DNA from: Candidatus Saccharibacteria bacterium UBA1944
GTDB lineage: Bacteria > Patescibacteriota > Saccharimonadia > Saccharimonadales > Saccharimonadaceae
NCBI GenBank assembly: GCA_002336935.1
Contig: DDEW01000008.1
Span: forward strand, 137,802-150,011
Direction of reading: 5' to 3'
Length of the DNA: 12,210 bases
Part shown: in pieces, positions 12,160-12,210 of the stretch
Position numbering within the stretch: position 1 is the first letter of the stretch
How the letters are laid out: each line of letters begins with the position of its first letter
The notes under the pieces: generated by a model
What the model was told of the DNA's origin: nothing
The model's database searches: none
What the model saw: only the letters and a program-made list of their open reading frames with translations
Position numbers and translations under genes: made by a program

Positions 12160-12210
12160 ATGGCAAACCTCCTCGAAGAGCTTATCCGCGAACTCGCCTC
12201 TGGCGACTCG
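12160..12210 (+). CDS. N-terminus of an unidentified gene, cut by the window edge
   Basis: Seventeen codons are visible from ATG at 12160, preceded by GGGAG with GGAG exactly 5 bases upstream of the start, the same spacing as in several other genes of the G/C-ending class. The visible protein (MANLLEELIRELASGDS) is acidic and helical, too short to assign. C/G-ending codons and a leader hairpin group it with that class. Confidence 0.6.
   Translation, partial: MANLLEELIRELASGDS

Overview
The window reads as chromosome from a small-genome bacterium, most likely a Candidate Phyla Radiation lineage such as Candidatus Saccharibacteria (TM7). This is inference from gene content, very short spacers, frequent GTG/TTG starts, and several SD-less genes whose -10 box sits almost on the start codon. 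TGG encodes tryptophan throughout and no in-frame TGA is needed, so the standard code fits. No rRNA or complete tRNA is present to settle the taxonomy.

Layout. Positions 1-180 hold three consecutive strong inverted repeats and two tRNA-like scraps, but no complete RNA gene. A DpnII/MboI-type restriction endonuclease follows on the minus strand (184-966). A divergent M50 site-2-type protease (1151-1954) has its own promoter and terminator. A plus-strand run then encodes a multi-pass PAS histidine kinase (2155-4257), a REC-only response regulator (4310-5305), an RsuA/RluB-type pseudouridine synthase (5312-6004) and the ribosome-assembly GTPase Der (6081-7496). A minus-strand block (7527-10111) holds a 55-aa secreted or membrane peptide gene too short for normal ORF filters, two small unknown membrane proteins, a CPBP (CAAX/Rce1-like) intramembrane protease, and a further small membrane protein in operon with it. 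Peptidyl-tRNA hydrolase (10213-10776), a ZIP zinc transporter (10769-11587, minus) and a Fur-family regulator (11654-12070) follow. A new gene starts at 12160 and runs off the end.

Two gene classes are interleaved. The housekeeping genes (der, pth, pseudouridine synthase, fur, zip) have mixed codon use, and most look leaderless or nearly so. The other class (1151, 7694, 8234, 8776, 9682, 10111 and 12160 starts) has strongly G/C-ending codons, mostly near-consensus promoters (several TTGACA-17-TATAAT), short hairpin-containing leaders and SD-type sites. Most units end in their own hairpin terminator. Nearly all the proteins of this class are predicted membrane proteins, two of them intramembrane proteases. 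They may be a horizontally acquired (actinobacterial-like) set or the organism's most highly expressed envelope genes.

The zip and fur genes face away from a perfect 10-5-10 palindrome overlapping both -35 boxes, so a self-regulated zinc-uptake switch is the natural reading. The kinase and regulator form one operon and both carry long Pro/Ala-rich disordered tails.
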